The notes under the pieces are model-generated. The model was given only the letters and a program-made list of their open reading frames with translations, had not been told where the DNA came from and made no database searches. A stretch of 64,000 bases of DNA from Picochlorum sp. 'celeri' (lineage: Eukaryota; Chlorophyta; Trebouxiophyceae), in assembly GCA_010909725.1 (NCBI GenBank), contig JAACMV010000010.1, forward strand, positions 597,501-661,500, in the 5' to 3' direction. Every line of letters begins with the position of its first letter. The stretch's first letter is position 1. Of the stretch, positions 23,104 to 35,225 are shown piece after piece. The position numbers were made by a program, and so were the translations under genes.

Positions 23104-24246
23104 TTATCCTTCCAGAGCTGTGGCACCAGAAATAATCTCGATGAGCTCTGTGGTAATGGAAGCCTGTCTTGTTCTGTTGTATGTCAACGTGAGTTTGCCA
23201 AGCATCTCTCCCGCATTCTTCGTAGAATTCTCCATAGCGCTCATACGACTGCTCTGTTCACTGCAATTATTCTCCAGCATGGCAGTATACAGACTTGTCG
23301 CAAGATGAAACTCTGCCAAGTTTTGTAAAAGCTCTGCCCGACCAGGCCCTTCAATCTCATACTTGTCTAATGACCCCCCAGCCTCTGCTTCCTTCTCCAA
23401 CGAGTCTGGCGACAACACAGTCGCTATCGTCGGCTTTTGCGAAATAGCAGATACAAATCGATTGAACACAATTCTCGCCACGTCATATTCAGTCTTCAGA
23501 ATCTCCTCTGCAATACTGCACGCCTGTGGAAAGGTCAGCGCAGTCTTTTGCGTATCAGCAACAGTGGCAACAATCTTCTTCCTCTGATCCCTCTGCAACT
23601 GCGACTTTCCCTTCTCACCCAAGATAACAATCATCTGCTCTTCCTCTGGGTTCGCAACCTGCATGGATGCTCGTGTATACTTGCAAATCATTGTGTTGAT
23701 TGCCCCACACAAACCCTTGTCTGTCGTGACTGGCACAGTCACATTCTTCTCTCCAGACGCATTTGGCAAATCACCGAGCATCTTCAAAAAAGGCTCCTGC
23801 ATACCCCTACACTGCTCCGTTGCAGCCTGTGCATTTCTCATCTTGGATGCAGCAACCATCTTCATTGCACTGGTAATCTTCTGAATATTTCCTACCGAAC
23901 GCATTCGCTGCTTCACAGCCAGAGTGGATACACCCCTGCTCCCCTCGGATCTGTAATAATGAAACAAAACAAAAGCATAAGTACATATTCATTCAAATCC
24001 AGCGCCTATTCCATGAGTAAGCAAAACCGGAAACACCCCGCAGAATCCCTTGTCATACACCCACACCCACGCATGTACTCCCCATATGAGCATGTAAATA
24101 CTCAAATGGTATCCAAAAACGCACCCATCCATGGAAGATACCGCATTCTGAATGCCTCCTCCGAGTGTTGATGATGGTCCGCTCGCACAGGCGGATTCCA
24201 CAACCCTCATTCGGGTGAGCAGATTCTGCCCTCCCTTCCTCAACAT
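23104..24246 (-). CDS. ATP5F1C: Mitochondrial F1 ATP synthase gamma subunit
   Basis: Central rotor shaft of F1-ATPase. Exons 24246-24125 and 23950-23104 with a 174-nt intron (donor GTGCGT, phase 2); 322 residues. The mature N-terminus VKQRMRSVGNIQKITSAMKM and the C-terminal helix MSAMENSTKNAGEMLGKLTL with YNRTRQASITTELIEI are the hallmarks of the family. Exon 1 (MLRKGGQNLLTRMRVVESAC...) is a mitochondrial presequence. It lacks the regulatory Cys insert of chloroplast gamma subunits, so it is the mitochondrial form. No defects seen. Confidence 0.95.
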
Positions 24247-24453
24247 GGTATTATATGTATATCAAACAATTATTGATATAGTAAATATGCCCAGTATGCG
24301 TGTTCTCTCGCATCTTAAAGATCGTTTGCCAACCTTGTGTATCATCCGGTCACAGCCCATCTCCATTGGGAAGGAGTATATGCTTGTGATGATCTTGTTT
24401 TGGAGGTTTACATGACACCACCGCCGAGCATAGAATATATACACATGCATATG

Positions 24454-25284
24454 TTAACGCTTCCGCTCAGCCTTCCATCGGAATTGCTTCACACTCTGAC
24501 CGCGTTTCGAGACCTTGACCTTTCTACCTGGTGCCATGCCTTTTCTCTGCCCTTCTAGATGATCTCGAGTTCTTGCCAATGCCCGTTCACGGGCATATCT
24601 ATGTTCCAGTTCTTCGTATGCTCTTTTCGATGATTTCGTCGCTCTCGATGTCGCTTTTTCCAGAGATTCTCCTTTTGTTGAGCTCACGACGATTGGCTCG
24701 GCAAGCTGGGAGGTCCTTGGTCTGTTAAATCTCCTCTCAAGCAGCTCAGCTGGGGTATCAAAGTGCTGGCTGGGATCAAATGATGCAACGTCCTGCTCTG
24801 AATCAACAATACTGTGTGTGTATTCGAGGCAGATTTTCCCAAAAGATGAAGGTTTTCCTTGAGCTTTTCAATCTTTCCTTTTTCTGCCTGGGACTTGAGG
24901 GTGAGATACCCGACATCCTGTGTTTTCATCAAACGAATCTCATCAGCTGTATACGCGTTCGCCTGCGCTGTTGGTGCTACGTGGACTCCATCCTTTGTCC
25001 TCGACTTTTCCATTGCAAAATAAAACTCATCTGGATTCTTCTCTTCCGCCTTTCTCCTCAGAATCTTGATGGCTGCCTCCTTCTTATGGAAGTCTTTGGC
25101 ACGAAGCAGATAGTCCTTTTTCTTCTCAAGCAACCCATACTTGCGACGGCTAGACCTGCAATACAGTGGTTACAACCATGGTCACAATGGAATGAATAGT
25201 CAATGTATCATGATGGGAGTCGAGGACGCACGGCTGGGAGCGTTCCTTGTGGGTACGCTTCTTCACAGAGTCCTTCAAGGCCAT
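24454..25284 (-). CDS. UTP11: U3 snoRNA-associated protein 11 (UTP11), one apparent frameshift
   Basis: Component of the nucleolar small-subunit processome needed for 18S rRNA maturation. Exon 1 is 25284-25232 (MALKDSVKKRTHKERSQP), exon 2 is 25155-24454, with a 76-nt intron in phase 2. Family landmarks: LLEKKKDYLLRAKDFHKKE, NPDEFYFAMEKSRTKDGVH, LMKTQDVGYLTLK and RRFNRPRTSQ. Near 24811 the first frame (...SASNTHTV) must step back one base to continue IVDSEQDVASFDPSQHF; without this it ends early at 24684. With it the C-terminus is basic (GRKVKVSKRGQSVKQFRWK), as expected. About 251 residues. Confidence 0.88.
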
Positions 25285-26064
25285 TCTTGTTTCTACTGCT
25301 ACAGACCTCGCTACAACTGCTTCCTATGAAATATTCTTTTATAAATAGTCGAGTAAAGATACGTTGAAATGCTGTGAATGATGAACCAATGTGTATGGAA
25401 ACATGCAATGTCACATGCTATGCATTTCCTTTGCCCGTTCTGATGATATTAAAGCAATTAAAACACGTTCTTCTATGCATCTATTGTACTGAATTTTATT
25501 TATTGTGTTGATTTTATGGCGAATACGCGAGGAAGAGTCCCATGACTGGCAATCGTGCCATATATGGCACTATATAGTGCAGACCCAACTAAGGAAAGCA
25601 AGATTCTAGCCAATTCTCGTTCTCCGTCTACAATAAATTTCCGCCTCTGATATTATAGATTTATACTTATATATATATATTCTATCTAATCTCAAAAAAT
25701 CAAGTACAGAGATGCTCTTACGAGTAAGAAATCAGCAACCGCTTTTTCAGCACTGGCGAACCACCCCGTCATTTGGCTCGATCGATGCCTTCAGTGCTGA
25801 ATTTGGGGTATTTGACGAGCAATGCCGTCGCGCTCAGTCATTGATAAACCCCCTCCTTGTGCACATATTTATTATATCTATTGAACTTTGATAATTTTTG
25901 GTTTTGGCGACATTTCGCGACAAGCGATAATTTGGACTTGGCGAACGCTGTCCAAGATGGGCCAGACCCTGCCTGGGCCACCCCTAGAAACCCAATGTAC
26001 TGCTCGTGTAGTTGATTTTTGCGTTTACTATAACCATATATAGGATCATAATTATCTCGAGAGC
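25285..26064. other. AT-rich spacer with overlapping perfect palindromes
   Basis: No gene seen. At 25555-25570 lies the 16-bp palindrome GTGCCATATATGGCAC, overlapping the 14-bp palindrome GCACTATATAGTGC at 25567-25580. These sit a few hundred bases beyond the 3' end of the Tnp2 transposase gene and could belong to a transposon end. Confidence 0.6.
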
Positions 26065-29000
26065 CTATATTGGCTTCTCTTTAAAGAGTTTGGAAAGGTC
26101 CACGTTTCTGAGGCTTCCCTTGTTGAGGACAAGGTAGGACTTGAATCTTGGCTTCTCTCCAAGCGATCCATGTATTGTCCTCATGTCAGGAGCTAAGAAC
26201 GCCTGCTCTTTAATACACGATACATCAATTAGACGTTCGGTCGCGGGTGTCTGTGTGTGATAGAGAAGCACGTCTTGCAGCCCACACTGTTTCAGGTCTG
26301 GATCCAAGTCCTCTGTGGTGTACTCTGTCACTCTGAGAAGGATTCGTTCATCTAAGGGACCACGATGCATCTCTCTGCTCTTATCAGGTATAATGATGCG
26401 GTATATTGCCTGAACTTGTGCTAGCGTGGGCAGTCGCCCAGGTTGATCTTGTTGCAGTAGCAGGTAGCTGTTATCTGTTGCAACTTTCATCCGCTCCACA
26501 TACGACTTGTGTTCGATCTCGACGCCGTGAAGAATTAACTTATCATATTCAAATATCTGAAACTGCATGAGTGCCAGTTGTTTGATAAGATGTGGTATCT
26601 GGGTTGTGCCACACTCTTCATATGCCTCTGCCACCAGGCATGTGTATTGAAGTTCAGCCCAATCATACTGACGCCCCAAGATATCTTCCATACTCTCGCT
26701 GGACACATAATATTCTTGTATAAGTCTTACAATACCGAGATCTTCATCCTGATTCAAGTTTATCTGCCTGCACTTTGAAGGAAGTACGAGGTCCTCCTGG
26801 ACTGTTGGCATCACCTCTGAGAGTTCATGCTCGTCCCTTCCTCTGTGGTTTTCCATGGCAGAAGCGATTAATCTCACAGCCATTTCAGTAGATAATCTTG
26901 AAGCCATAGATGCAACAGGCATGTTTTTTTTCTTAGCCATACTCTTCATGTCTTTGAACTTGCTCTCTAAGGGAAAGGACCACAGGTCAGGCAGAGGGCC
27001 ATAGTTGAGCACTTGGCTTGGTAGGTGATATATGCTATGCAAATGGAAGGGCATTTCTGTCTTTGGTAACTGACTTTCAAGCTCTAACATTATTTGATAC
27101 ATTCCCTGTTCGTCGAGTTCCTCTATCTCCTCCACATTGATAACTGGTGAGCAAAGCTTTTCAATGCGTAGAACAGTCCATCATAAGCCTTGACTACGGC
27201 GGGGTCAACTCCCCCAAAATACATTGCAGCGCACATAATGCCGCTGATGGCAAAATCTTTATATTCAGATGCTTTAATTTTTGCTGCATTAGAGTCGTTT
27301 TCCTCCTCTCGCTTCTTGGATTGATTTGGTTTTCGAAACAATCTTGAGGGATCCCCATGAAGTCCAGATGGCTTGCAAATGAACGAAACAAAGTTCCTTG
27401 CTTGCGTTGAATTTTTCTCAGAGTAACGATTAGGATCATCGCGTCTTGATTGAGAATCACGTGGTGCTAGTCTCATCACCCATTTTGGGAGGCCAGTCAG
27501 GTTCAAAAATTTCCTCAGTGTTTCAGTGTCAAATTTTCCTACCACGTTGCCCTCAGCCCTGCTAGCAGCATTTTGAATACCATGCATTGTGCAGAATAAA
27601 AAACCGTTGACCAAATCAAAATATGGCAAACTGCTAAATGCACATACACCCCTGATCCCTTTTCGTTGCTGAGCAAAACCTGGAAACGCCTTGTTGTCCA
27701 AAGTAACCTTCCCTTTTTTCAACTCCTCTTCGACCCAAGACTGAGATGATCGTACCTCATCACTATTCCATAAGAATAAATTCATCTTGTCAGACTCTGT
27801 TGGTTCTGGCATGCTGCTCGCCTTGTATGCTATCCTTTGCATACCCTGTCCTTTGCCAATTTTGAAACTCTCTCCAAAGATTTTGCACATATGGCAAGGC
27901 CATTGACTTGGAGTCTCGTCATGCTTTGCTACCAATCGCAATGCTCTTGTATCCTGTGCACTGCATAGGAGAAAAACCTTGGTTCTAATATGAGATTTCC
28001 TTGCTGCATCATATAGAGTTTCTCCTTCCCCACTGCAGATATCTTCAATGTCCTTCACAATCATACCCAGATACTGATCAATGCTCTCTGCCTCTTTTGG
28101 ACCGTCTACTATCATCAATGGGTAGATGTTTCTATACTTTTTACCCAGCTCTGGAGGTAGATTGAGAATTCTCATCAAGACACACCAAATTGAATACGCT
28201 GATCGGTTGAATGGAGAAAACCCATCTGTGAATAATTCAATCACAATAGGGATGTATTCGTCTGTCATTTCCATATCTAAACCTTTTTCGAGCCTCAATC
28301 GCTCTATAGCCGGACTCTGCCAGACAGAGGATAATATCTGATCAGAGCCCTGTCTTGGCAAACTTGGTCCATACCTGACACCTTGTGCAAACGTGGTATC
28401 TTGCATAGCACGCCTCAAAACGTCCATAATCTTCAATTGCTTAATCGGAATAGACATATCTTTCCTACAAGATGGTTCAATACATGCGGATCCCCTGTTA
28501 GATGCTACTGGGTGGTGGTTGACACACGTGTAAAATGTATGAAAAGGAGACCCAATTTTTCTCAGTAGTGCTTCCACCTTGTTATACGAGGGCGCATTTG
28601 AAAAGTAGCGAGAGATTATATTGAAATCTTGTCTAATATTTTGAATCGCGTACTTATTTTCGAGCATGTTCAGCAGCAGTTCCACACAAAAGTCCCCAAC
28701 AAATTTCTGTTCCACTTGGCCTTCAGGATATCTCTCCACAGGATCCAGCAACCAAAGGGCTAGATCTTCGGGCAGTGTGCATTCTTGAAGGGATATACGA
28801 GATTCTGATTCAATGATGAGTTCATTTAATTCGTTTGATTGTTGTGCTTCAATCTCATTGTCCCTCTCCCCCTCAGTTTCACTGCCAACATCTTCTGCAG
28901 ATGCATCTCCATCAGCCTCGTCACTTTCATAGGCATGGTCGATCTCATCAAACCCTCCTCCATCATCACAGTTCATATCCACAAAACTCTCTTCTTGCAC

Positions 29001-29387
29001 CACGTCAGGTTGAGCGACCACATCACTCTGTTGCAGCTGCTCCCCGTCAGAGTCCCTATCTATTGCTATTTCTCTCCAACTCCCATTCTCGACGGCTAAA
29101 TTGAACTGATTCATTTTATCATTGAACTTGAGCAGTTTGGCCCTCTGACTTTCCTTCACTTTTTTAGTGCTTACTGTCCTTGAAATTTTGCCCTTTAGTC
29201 TTTTCAGATGGTTTCTGACACTCTTGTAGGGAATAGGGGGCCGGCCCTCACACCGGTCACAAGGACAGTGAAAAGAATAGTCACATATTCTCTCTCTATT
29301 GTTCTTCAGAGAACGATCCGAGACTGGCAGTGAGACCCCAGTATCAGTAGGAGTGGTTGAAGGGTCCTGGCAGGCCATGCTTTTCAA
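26065..29387 (-). CDS. Tnp2-type (CACTA/EnSpm-like) transposase, one apparent frameshift
   Basis: DNA transposase of the Transposase_21/Tnp2 group. The two frames 29387-27123 and 27135-26065 overlap; a one-base step back near 27130 (from AHQLS to NVEEIEELDEQG) fuses them into about 1107 residues. The N-terminus carries a Cys cluster (FHCPCDRC), then an acidic stretch; the core has IELFTDGFSPFNRSAYSIW and LMIVDGPKEAESIDQYL, which correspond to the family's DGF.PF...YS.WP and IPGPK blocks. A Cys pair lies in WPCHMCKIFGESFK. The break could instead be a very small intron or an assembly error. It is divergent from the companion gene at 29872, as in two-gene CACTA elements. Confidence 0.8.
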
Positions 29388-29871
29388 ACTGGTTCAAATT
29401 TGCAAACCTAGCACGTGTACCATACATTGAACTTTCCGTCGAATATTTGTATTGGTAATTACCATATATCGATATTGTCCCCGATTTTGGAGACATCGGC
29501 TCAACCCGATCTACTTACTCAGGGAGCGACCGGAGTCCATCCCCGGAGGACTTGTCAAAATTTCGACAAGTCCAGAAGCAGACCTACCATCTGACAGAGT
29601 CCATATTGGACGGGTGTCAACCCCCCCGGGCACTATAAACTTACTTATTTATATCATATAAATATATTATTAACCGCGAAGGGCAGAAATACAGCACCTG
29701 GGGTGGGTTCTCAGGAGTAACCGAATGCGTTGTTGACGTTGGACGTTGGGTATCCCCTGGTACGTATGCCGCACGGATGTGGTGAAAAGCCTTATAAAGT
29801 ATATAAATATGACTATTCTCTCATTAATTACTTGCGTTGATCATTACCAGGTGCACGTGACAGCCGTTGTG
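29388..29871. promoter_or_regulatory. Shared divergent promoter region with a 9-bp-stem hairpin
   Basis: Lies between the two divergent transposon genes. At 29548-29573 GGACTTGTC and GACAAGTCC form a perfect 9-bp stem with an 8-nt loop. No coding signal. The hairpin could be a transposase-binding subterminal site or an operator-like element; this is inference. Confidence 0.4.
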
Positions 29872-31103
29872 ATGTCCATCCCAACTGCCACGGATGGTAA
29901 GCAGGACACGTTGAGTCAGGAGGTTGAACTGGTAAAGTATCAGTGCAGATTAAAATATCTCGAGCTAATACAAGAGGGGAAAATAAACTTTGCTGACACT
30001 GCGCACCTCGACCACTTGCCTCCCTTCCCTGCTGGTGCACCTTTGCCATCTGAGGTACCTGTTGCTACAGGCAAAGATATTCAGATAGTCGCAGAACCTG
30101 CAGAGTCGGTTAGTCAGAATCAGCCATTCGAAGAATGGCTTAAGGAGGTACGAATGTTCCTTTGCCAGCCTGCAGAATAGACGCCCAACTAAGGTTGCAT
30201 ACTATATTGCAGGATGAGATTGCCAAACGGGTCGTACTTGCACTCGCAAAAAGCGGTAGATACAATAAGGACAATAGAAATATCGATTCAAGATGGAAAG
30301 AAGCGTTCATAGAGGGTTCGGAGAAGATATCAGGAAAGCCCAAGGTAACAACCAGTAGAGAGGCAGCGGCCATACAGAAGGTGAGGAAGAAATGCACTTC
30401 AAAAGGGTGGAATTTTGAACGGGTGTACAAAATATTGGTTCCTCATGGAGATCTTGATCGACTTTGCGGCCCAGAAAAGGCAAAACATAGTAACCCAACT
30501 AAGGAACCATCAGAGCGACAGCACACACAGTTCCCAATTGCGACAAAGGTGAGACTGATTGGTAAGAGAAGGAACATTTCTCTCGCAGCATCAGAAGAAT
30601 GTGACATATTATACTATATAGCGTTGGGTTCTGTGATGTATGAAGGCTCTAGAGGGAATTGCACTTGCCAAGATGGCCTCATGCCAATCATGGTGCAGGA
30701 AGTATTCCCACATGATGGGCCTCTTCAGAGGGTTGGGGGACAAACTCAGGACGACCTGTCAACGAAAGTGATAGAAGTAAATAAACCTGTGAGATGGCAT
30801 GAGTCACTGGTCCGTGTTGCTCCAGAAGAAAATATCAGGGCAAAGAGCATAAAGAAAACCAGCAAGAGCAACAAGGAGAACACAGTTCGACAGAGCACAC
30901 GCACTCGTCAGATATCTGGGATCTTCAGGGAGATTTTAAACATACGAGGGAAGAAAAACAAGTACACCCCAGTAGCAGGCAAGCGAGGGCGCAAGAAAAA
31001 TGGGGGAGCAAAAGGGCCAGTCATCCAGGCTTCCAAGCCTGAAACTGAAGTAGTAGAACGGCCAGGAAAACGGCGAACAACCAAAATTACCATCGGAAAG
31101 TAA
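29872..31103 (+). CDS. Companion protein of the Tnp2 transposon, function unknown
   Basis: Two exons, 29872-30147 and 30213-31103, with a 65-nt GT-AG intron in phase 0; 388 residues. Starts MSIPTATDGKQDTL; an in-frame start at 29746 is possible. The N-terminal part is acidic; a helical basic segment follows (DEIAKRVVLALAKSGRYNKD), then a Cys motif GNCTCQDG. The C-terminal third is very Lys/Arg-rich (KRGRKKNGGAKGP, PGKRRTTKITIGK), suggesting DNA binding and nuclear localisation. By position it resembles the second (TnpA-like) gene of CACTA elements, but I recognise no sequence family. Confidence 0.6.
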
Positions 31104-32347
31104 TCAATATACTATATATATGTGTTAATGAATCCATTGAAGCCTAGTATTGCGTAAACGAGCCGTGCCGAGTATCCAAAATTCCGGGTACCCAAACCAG
31201 AATTGCCGAAACAACAAGCCCCGTGTCTTTTGCTCGATTTCAGGGCTTCTCTGGGTGCCGGAATAGTATATAATTCCATTTCATACGCGCGGTAGGGCGC
31301 GTGAGGGGGGGAACATCGGTTAAATTCGATTTTGCTTTGGCATCCAGGGTGGCGAGGATCGCGCCTCCCTCAGTAGGGAATAAGAAAAAGGAAAAGACGA
31401 AGACAAACTAGCGACACACTACAATTATAATTGTATATATATAAAATTAAAATATTAATTCCTAATTTCTGGCAGGTCCTTGACCATCCTTTTGTAGCCT
31501 TTAAGGCTCTTATTTGCTACCTCGGACGTCCCAGCGTCCTGGGCGGCGTTTCCTCTTTTGCGGTATCAGCATATTTCCCACAAGGTTGAGCTACCACTCT
31601 CTGGGAGCCTTGTGACTAGCCATAAATTATACACTCAAGAATATCAGTATCCTGGGGGTGGCTAGTCCCAGCGATATAGACCGTCCCTCTTCTTTTGAGC
31701 TTGCACGTAGACAACGCTGGTCGGTCTACGTTGTCTCGTGCATAAAAACAGGTTGATTTTCCTTGATACTTACATTATAAGGTATCGTAAATCAGAATAT
31801 GGTTAGGGTTCGCTGCTTACTGGAGTCAGAATATCCAAGCGGACCCGTCGCAGTTTAGCACTCATTCTTTCCTGCTATTGGAAACTGGGAACCCATTGCT
31901 TCTCCTTTGCTCCTTGTGTCACTGATCCTTTCTGGTCGTCATTACTTCATTCGGATGGGTTGATCTTACATGGCTTTCTTCTGGAGACGTATTATGCTAA
32001 TCTCTCTTTTTGGAGACAGGAACCCAACCTATGGCCTCTCTTGCCCAATCTGTGGCCTACAGCTCAGCTTCTAGGCTGATTGTGGACTTCTCAGGTATAG
32101 CTTTGGACTACTCCTTCTCTGCTGTTGCCTTTTTTCTCTTAAGCTTCACTCTATTGATAGATTTTCAGACCTTCTTTGTTCGTACAGTCCTTGCAAACCA
32201 GGAGTATCCTGCCGATACCATGATTATCTTTTGCAGGTCCTGGTTTTTGATGGCCGTTGATTCTGCTCATTACATAGAGCATTATCGCTTCAAGCAAGAG
32301 TCTTATTAATCTCGAGACGATGTTGATCTTTTTGTCTTTGTCCTTCG
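31104..32347. other. Long non-coding stretch
   Basis: No convincing gene. Holds a GC-rich patch near 31285-31310 (GCGCGGTAGGGCGCG) and AT-rich DNA near 31420-31460. Frames of about 100 codons on both strands look like chance translation. It is probably the upstream part of the plus-strand retroelement whose tail lies at 32348-32498. Confidence 0.4.
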
Positions 32348-32498
32348 TTTTCTTATTTCTTTTCACGGAGCCCTGGATGCCCCACCATAGGCATCCCGCT
32401 TGATCAAGAGGCAACCTGGTCAGGGGGCGTTGATGTAATATCATACATACTTTATAATCATATTTTTCGCCTGTGTAATATCTCCCAAAAAAAAAAAA
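32348..32498 (+). repeat. Retroelement 3' tail with poly-A (family copy 1)
   Basis: Contains the block CACGGAGCCCTGG, a short inverted pair around CCCCACCATAGG, then TTGATCAAGAGGC, GGGGCGTTGATGTAATATC and ATACATAC. It ends CGCCTGTGTAATATCTCCC plus 12 A (32487-32498). The first part recurs at 60392-60500 and 62733-62793 and in reverse near 44589-44619. The last part recurs at 40815-40843. The dispersed copies with a common 3' end mark a SINE-like or LINE-derived family. Confidence 0.7.
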
Positions 32499-32541
32499 TC
32501 TTCTCGAGATTTGAAAACTCCACTTGAGATGAAATTGAGAC

Positions 32542-33200
32542 TCAAAAGAGTATCGAAAGTCCTCTCACCCAGGTTCTATGCAAAAGATAAACATGGTATC
32601 GGCATATTCTGAACCACGTGAGACAGACTACCAAAACAAGGGGCACAAATCTATCCGTGTACTGAATTACTGTTGAGGGGAAAAAGGCGACACCAGAGGA
32701 GAGACCTGCCAGCACTGGGCTTCCTGTGACCACTGAAGAGGGGCTGAAGAAGCCATAGAGGGAGATCCTGCCTCCAAAACGTGTGTGTAACACGTTAAAA
32801 TGGATACGCATACCTTGCGAGTCAGCTGTATGTAATAATCAATGGATTTGACTCTCTGGTCGCGCTGAGCCTTGTTGATAGTCTTCCTAACTGTATCAAT
32901 ACTGTACGTCGTGGCAATGCATATCAAGGCCCAAGCATCCAAGGGATAATTGCCCCAGGGATGAACCATCCATATGGATCTAATAATATCCTGAGCTGCC
33001 TGTAGATCTACCTGAAATAAGGTGCTGCATAAGGAGAGCGCGATGGGGCAATGGTAAAAGAAATGAGCTCTGCCTGGTTGGACTGGACTAAAATGGCAAA
33101 TACAGGGCTGATCGACTTTAATTCTTTCACTGGTGATACCTGTCCTCATAATTGTTTCCCAGAAGGCGATCTTATAAGCTGAGGGAATAAATACTGTTGA
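32542..33200 (-). pseudogene. LINE ORF C-terminal fragment (1)
   Basis: Minus-strand reading ...PSAYKIAFWETIM leads into a Cys/His cluster (CICHF...GRAHFFYHCPIA), followed by SIWMVHPWGNYPLDAWAL, which aligns by eye with the ends of the two other fragments nearby. The tail APLQWSQEAQCW corresponds to the LKWQ...HRW ending of the 33220-34700 copy after a frameshift or intron. It is a 5'-truncated, decayed copy. Confidence 0.65.
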
Positions 33201-33219
33201 GCTGAAAGTACTGTCTGTT

Positions 33220-34700
33220 TTAGCGGCTGTTGCTGAGAATGTTATTTCTGGTGAGAGTCCAGACCAATGGTTTCTGAATCTTCCATCGATGTGTGGTAGA
33301 TTGCCATTTTAGAAAGGGCAAATCTTGCTTGTTGTTGGACCGTGGTGGGAGATGAGATTGCCTGTGTTGCAGCGTTTCCCAGAAGTATTGCTCTGCTGTT
33401 TGACTGGCTTTTCTGACGATCTCCTGTGGGGTTTGTCGTTGTTCTCTGGTACTGTGATGTAGCATCCTATATGCCGTTTTACGTCCCACATCCAACGCAT
33501 TGATTGTGAGAATACTTATCACTGTCCAGATATGTGGATCAATATCTTTGGGGGTTGTATTGCTCCATATGTTATGAACAAGAAGTTGGAAGTGGCTGTT
33601 GATGTCCTCATACAAAATGCCCGGTTTGAGAAGGCTATAAACATGCTTGGCAATGGGACAATCTCTGGCACAATGTTCCATTGAGGCCTGTGCATGGCCA
33701 CAGGCACAAGCTTTGAGCCTCTCTTCTGGGATATGGCTTACTAGAAGCCCACCTGAGTTTATATGCCAGATAATCTCTTTCCAAGGGTTGGGTACTTTCG
33801 CCCACCACCATTTTCTGAGGTTGCCGAGCATGGTACCCAACTTTGGTTTAATCTCACTGAGTTTGTGTATCCAATTGCGCTGTGTGTCAATATTCTGTCT
33901 CCATGTTTCTGGGTCTGCGGAGTTTAAGATCAGAAGTTTTGTGCCTGCTTTTACTGTATATTTCTGGATTGGCACTTTGTCGCCCTTGTAATTATACCAG
34001 CAGAAGTTCCAGTGCTGTATGGCCGTTGGGTTGCTGAATACCGTATTAATAAGAGAGTTAAAGGAAACTGCATTAGCTTCTTCATATCCCATCATTGCTG
34101 GATGGACCCCTGGAAGATCACATGATTGAGTGAGGAGTTGAAGCGCCATAACTTTGTGTTCTCTGGTGGTCTGTTTGTAGTACGCCGTTGCATTCCAGAT
34201 GAGGGTGGACCATATGGTGGTGGTGCCCAAAGTTGGAAGTCTAATAAGCCATTTATATTGTCGCGCTTTAATATGTTTCTGAAAGGGGAGCATGCCCAGT
34301 CCTCCGAGGTCAGCCCTAGTTTGTATTCCTTCAGTTTTCCAACAACGAGCATCAGGTGGGAGAAGTTGTTTGGCCAGCTTGGTTATACCTTCAATAATGG
34401 AGGGTGGAGTATGGATCAACTCTGCAGCATAAAGTAGTTTGGAGGTGACAAATTTGTTGAAGAGGTCCATTTTTGCAAAGATGGAGAGTCCTGTCATACG
34501 CTTGATTTTAGCCGTGAGCTTCTGTAGTTGTGTCATTTTAGTTTGCCACTGGTATGTTGGTGGATCAATGCCACTATGGACAGTTATCCCAAGTATCTTC
34601 GCCTGGTCTGTGACTGTAAATTCATCGATCTGTTGCAGGGTTTGCAGTCGGTTTGTCATGCCTATGGGCAGGAGTTTGGTTTTTACGATAACACATATCT
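33220..34700 (-). pseudogene. LINE ORF C-terminal half (2), 5' truncated but open
   Basis: An open frame of 479 codons (34659-33220) preceded in frame by KTKLLPIG. It starts just after the reverse transcriptase catalytic region (ILGITVHSGIDPP is the post-RT strand) and covers the thumb and C-terminal domain, with a zinc cluster CACGHAQASMEHCARDCPIA. It has no RT catalytic ADD, so it cannot act alone. The sequence is unlike the LINE at 1-8123, so this is a second LINE family. The truncation at about 34700 is what incomplete target-primed reverse transcription leaves. Confidence 0.75.
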
Positions 34701-35225
34701 ATCGAGCTTTGTCGTATAAAAATAGAGCACAGATGATGCCTCAAGGCACTCTCTTATTAAGGAATCAAGCTACCAAGAAGATTACACAATATAACCATGA
34801 ACCAGAGTCTATACTCGAGGACTCATAAGATTATCTACCATTCTACTACATAAACCATCGTGTAACACATTAGAATCAAGGCCTGTGTTACCAGGATACC
34901 ACATAGTGCAGTCTCTACTACGGTGTGGACCGTCAGCCGACCGAACCTAATCGTCAGTCTCAGGACGCTCAGTGCACGCTCTTACAGAGTGCTCCTATCA
35001 GAAGACATTCTCGAAGGTACGTTCCAACCTCACAACGGAGTTCTCAAGCATTACAGTGTCGGTCAAATGATCCCTATGTTGGGAGCATTTGATCTTCTAA
35101 AAAACAAGTGGAACTTGGGGCCAATTTTCGCGGTTGGCTCAAACAAAGACAGTGATAGGTAGCGCTTACTTCGCGATGCAGTCAGATTTTCCGCGGAAAA
35201 AAAGTTTCCTGTACTTTTGGTCACA
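34701..35225. other. Spacer upstream of the sulfotransferase
   Basis: No gene seen apart from a short chance frame (34923-35162). The stretch GCCTCAAGGCACTC...AAGGAATCAAGC near 34738 has a diverged counterpart at about 36164-36210, so the sulfotransferase gene is flanked by copies of one short repeat. Confidence 0.4.

Larger units (their letters stand above)
26065..31103. mobile_element. Probable two-gene DNA transposon (CACTA-like), ends not defined
   Basis: A Tnp2 transposase and a divergently transcribed partner gene occupy this span and share a 484-bp promoter region. I could not find a convincing CACTA terminal inverted repeat by eye, so the coordinates are only those of the two genes. 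The palindromes at 25555-25580 and the GC-rich sequence near 31250-31330 are the places to look for the ends. Confidence 0.5.

Noticed and set aside
18540..27140. Programmed -1 frameshifting as the preferred explanation
   Set aside because: No common slippery heptamer is seen at the six sites, and homopolymer or dinucleotide base loss would explain all of them; kept only as an alternative.
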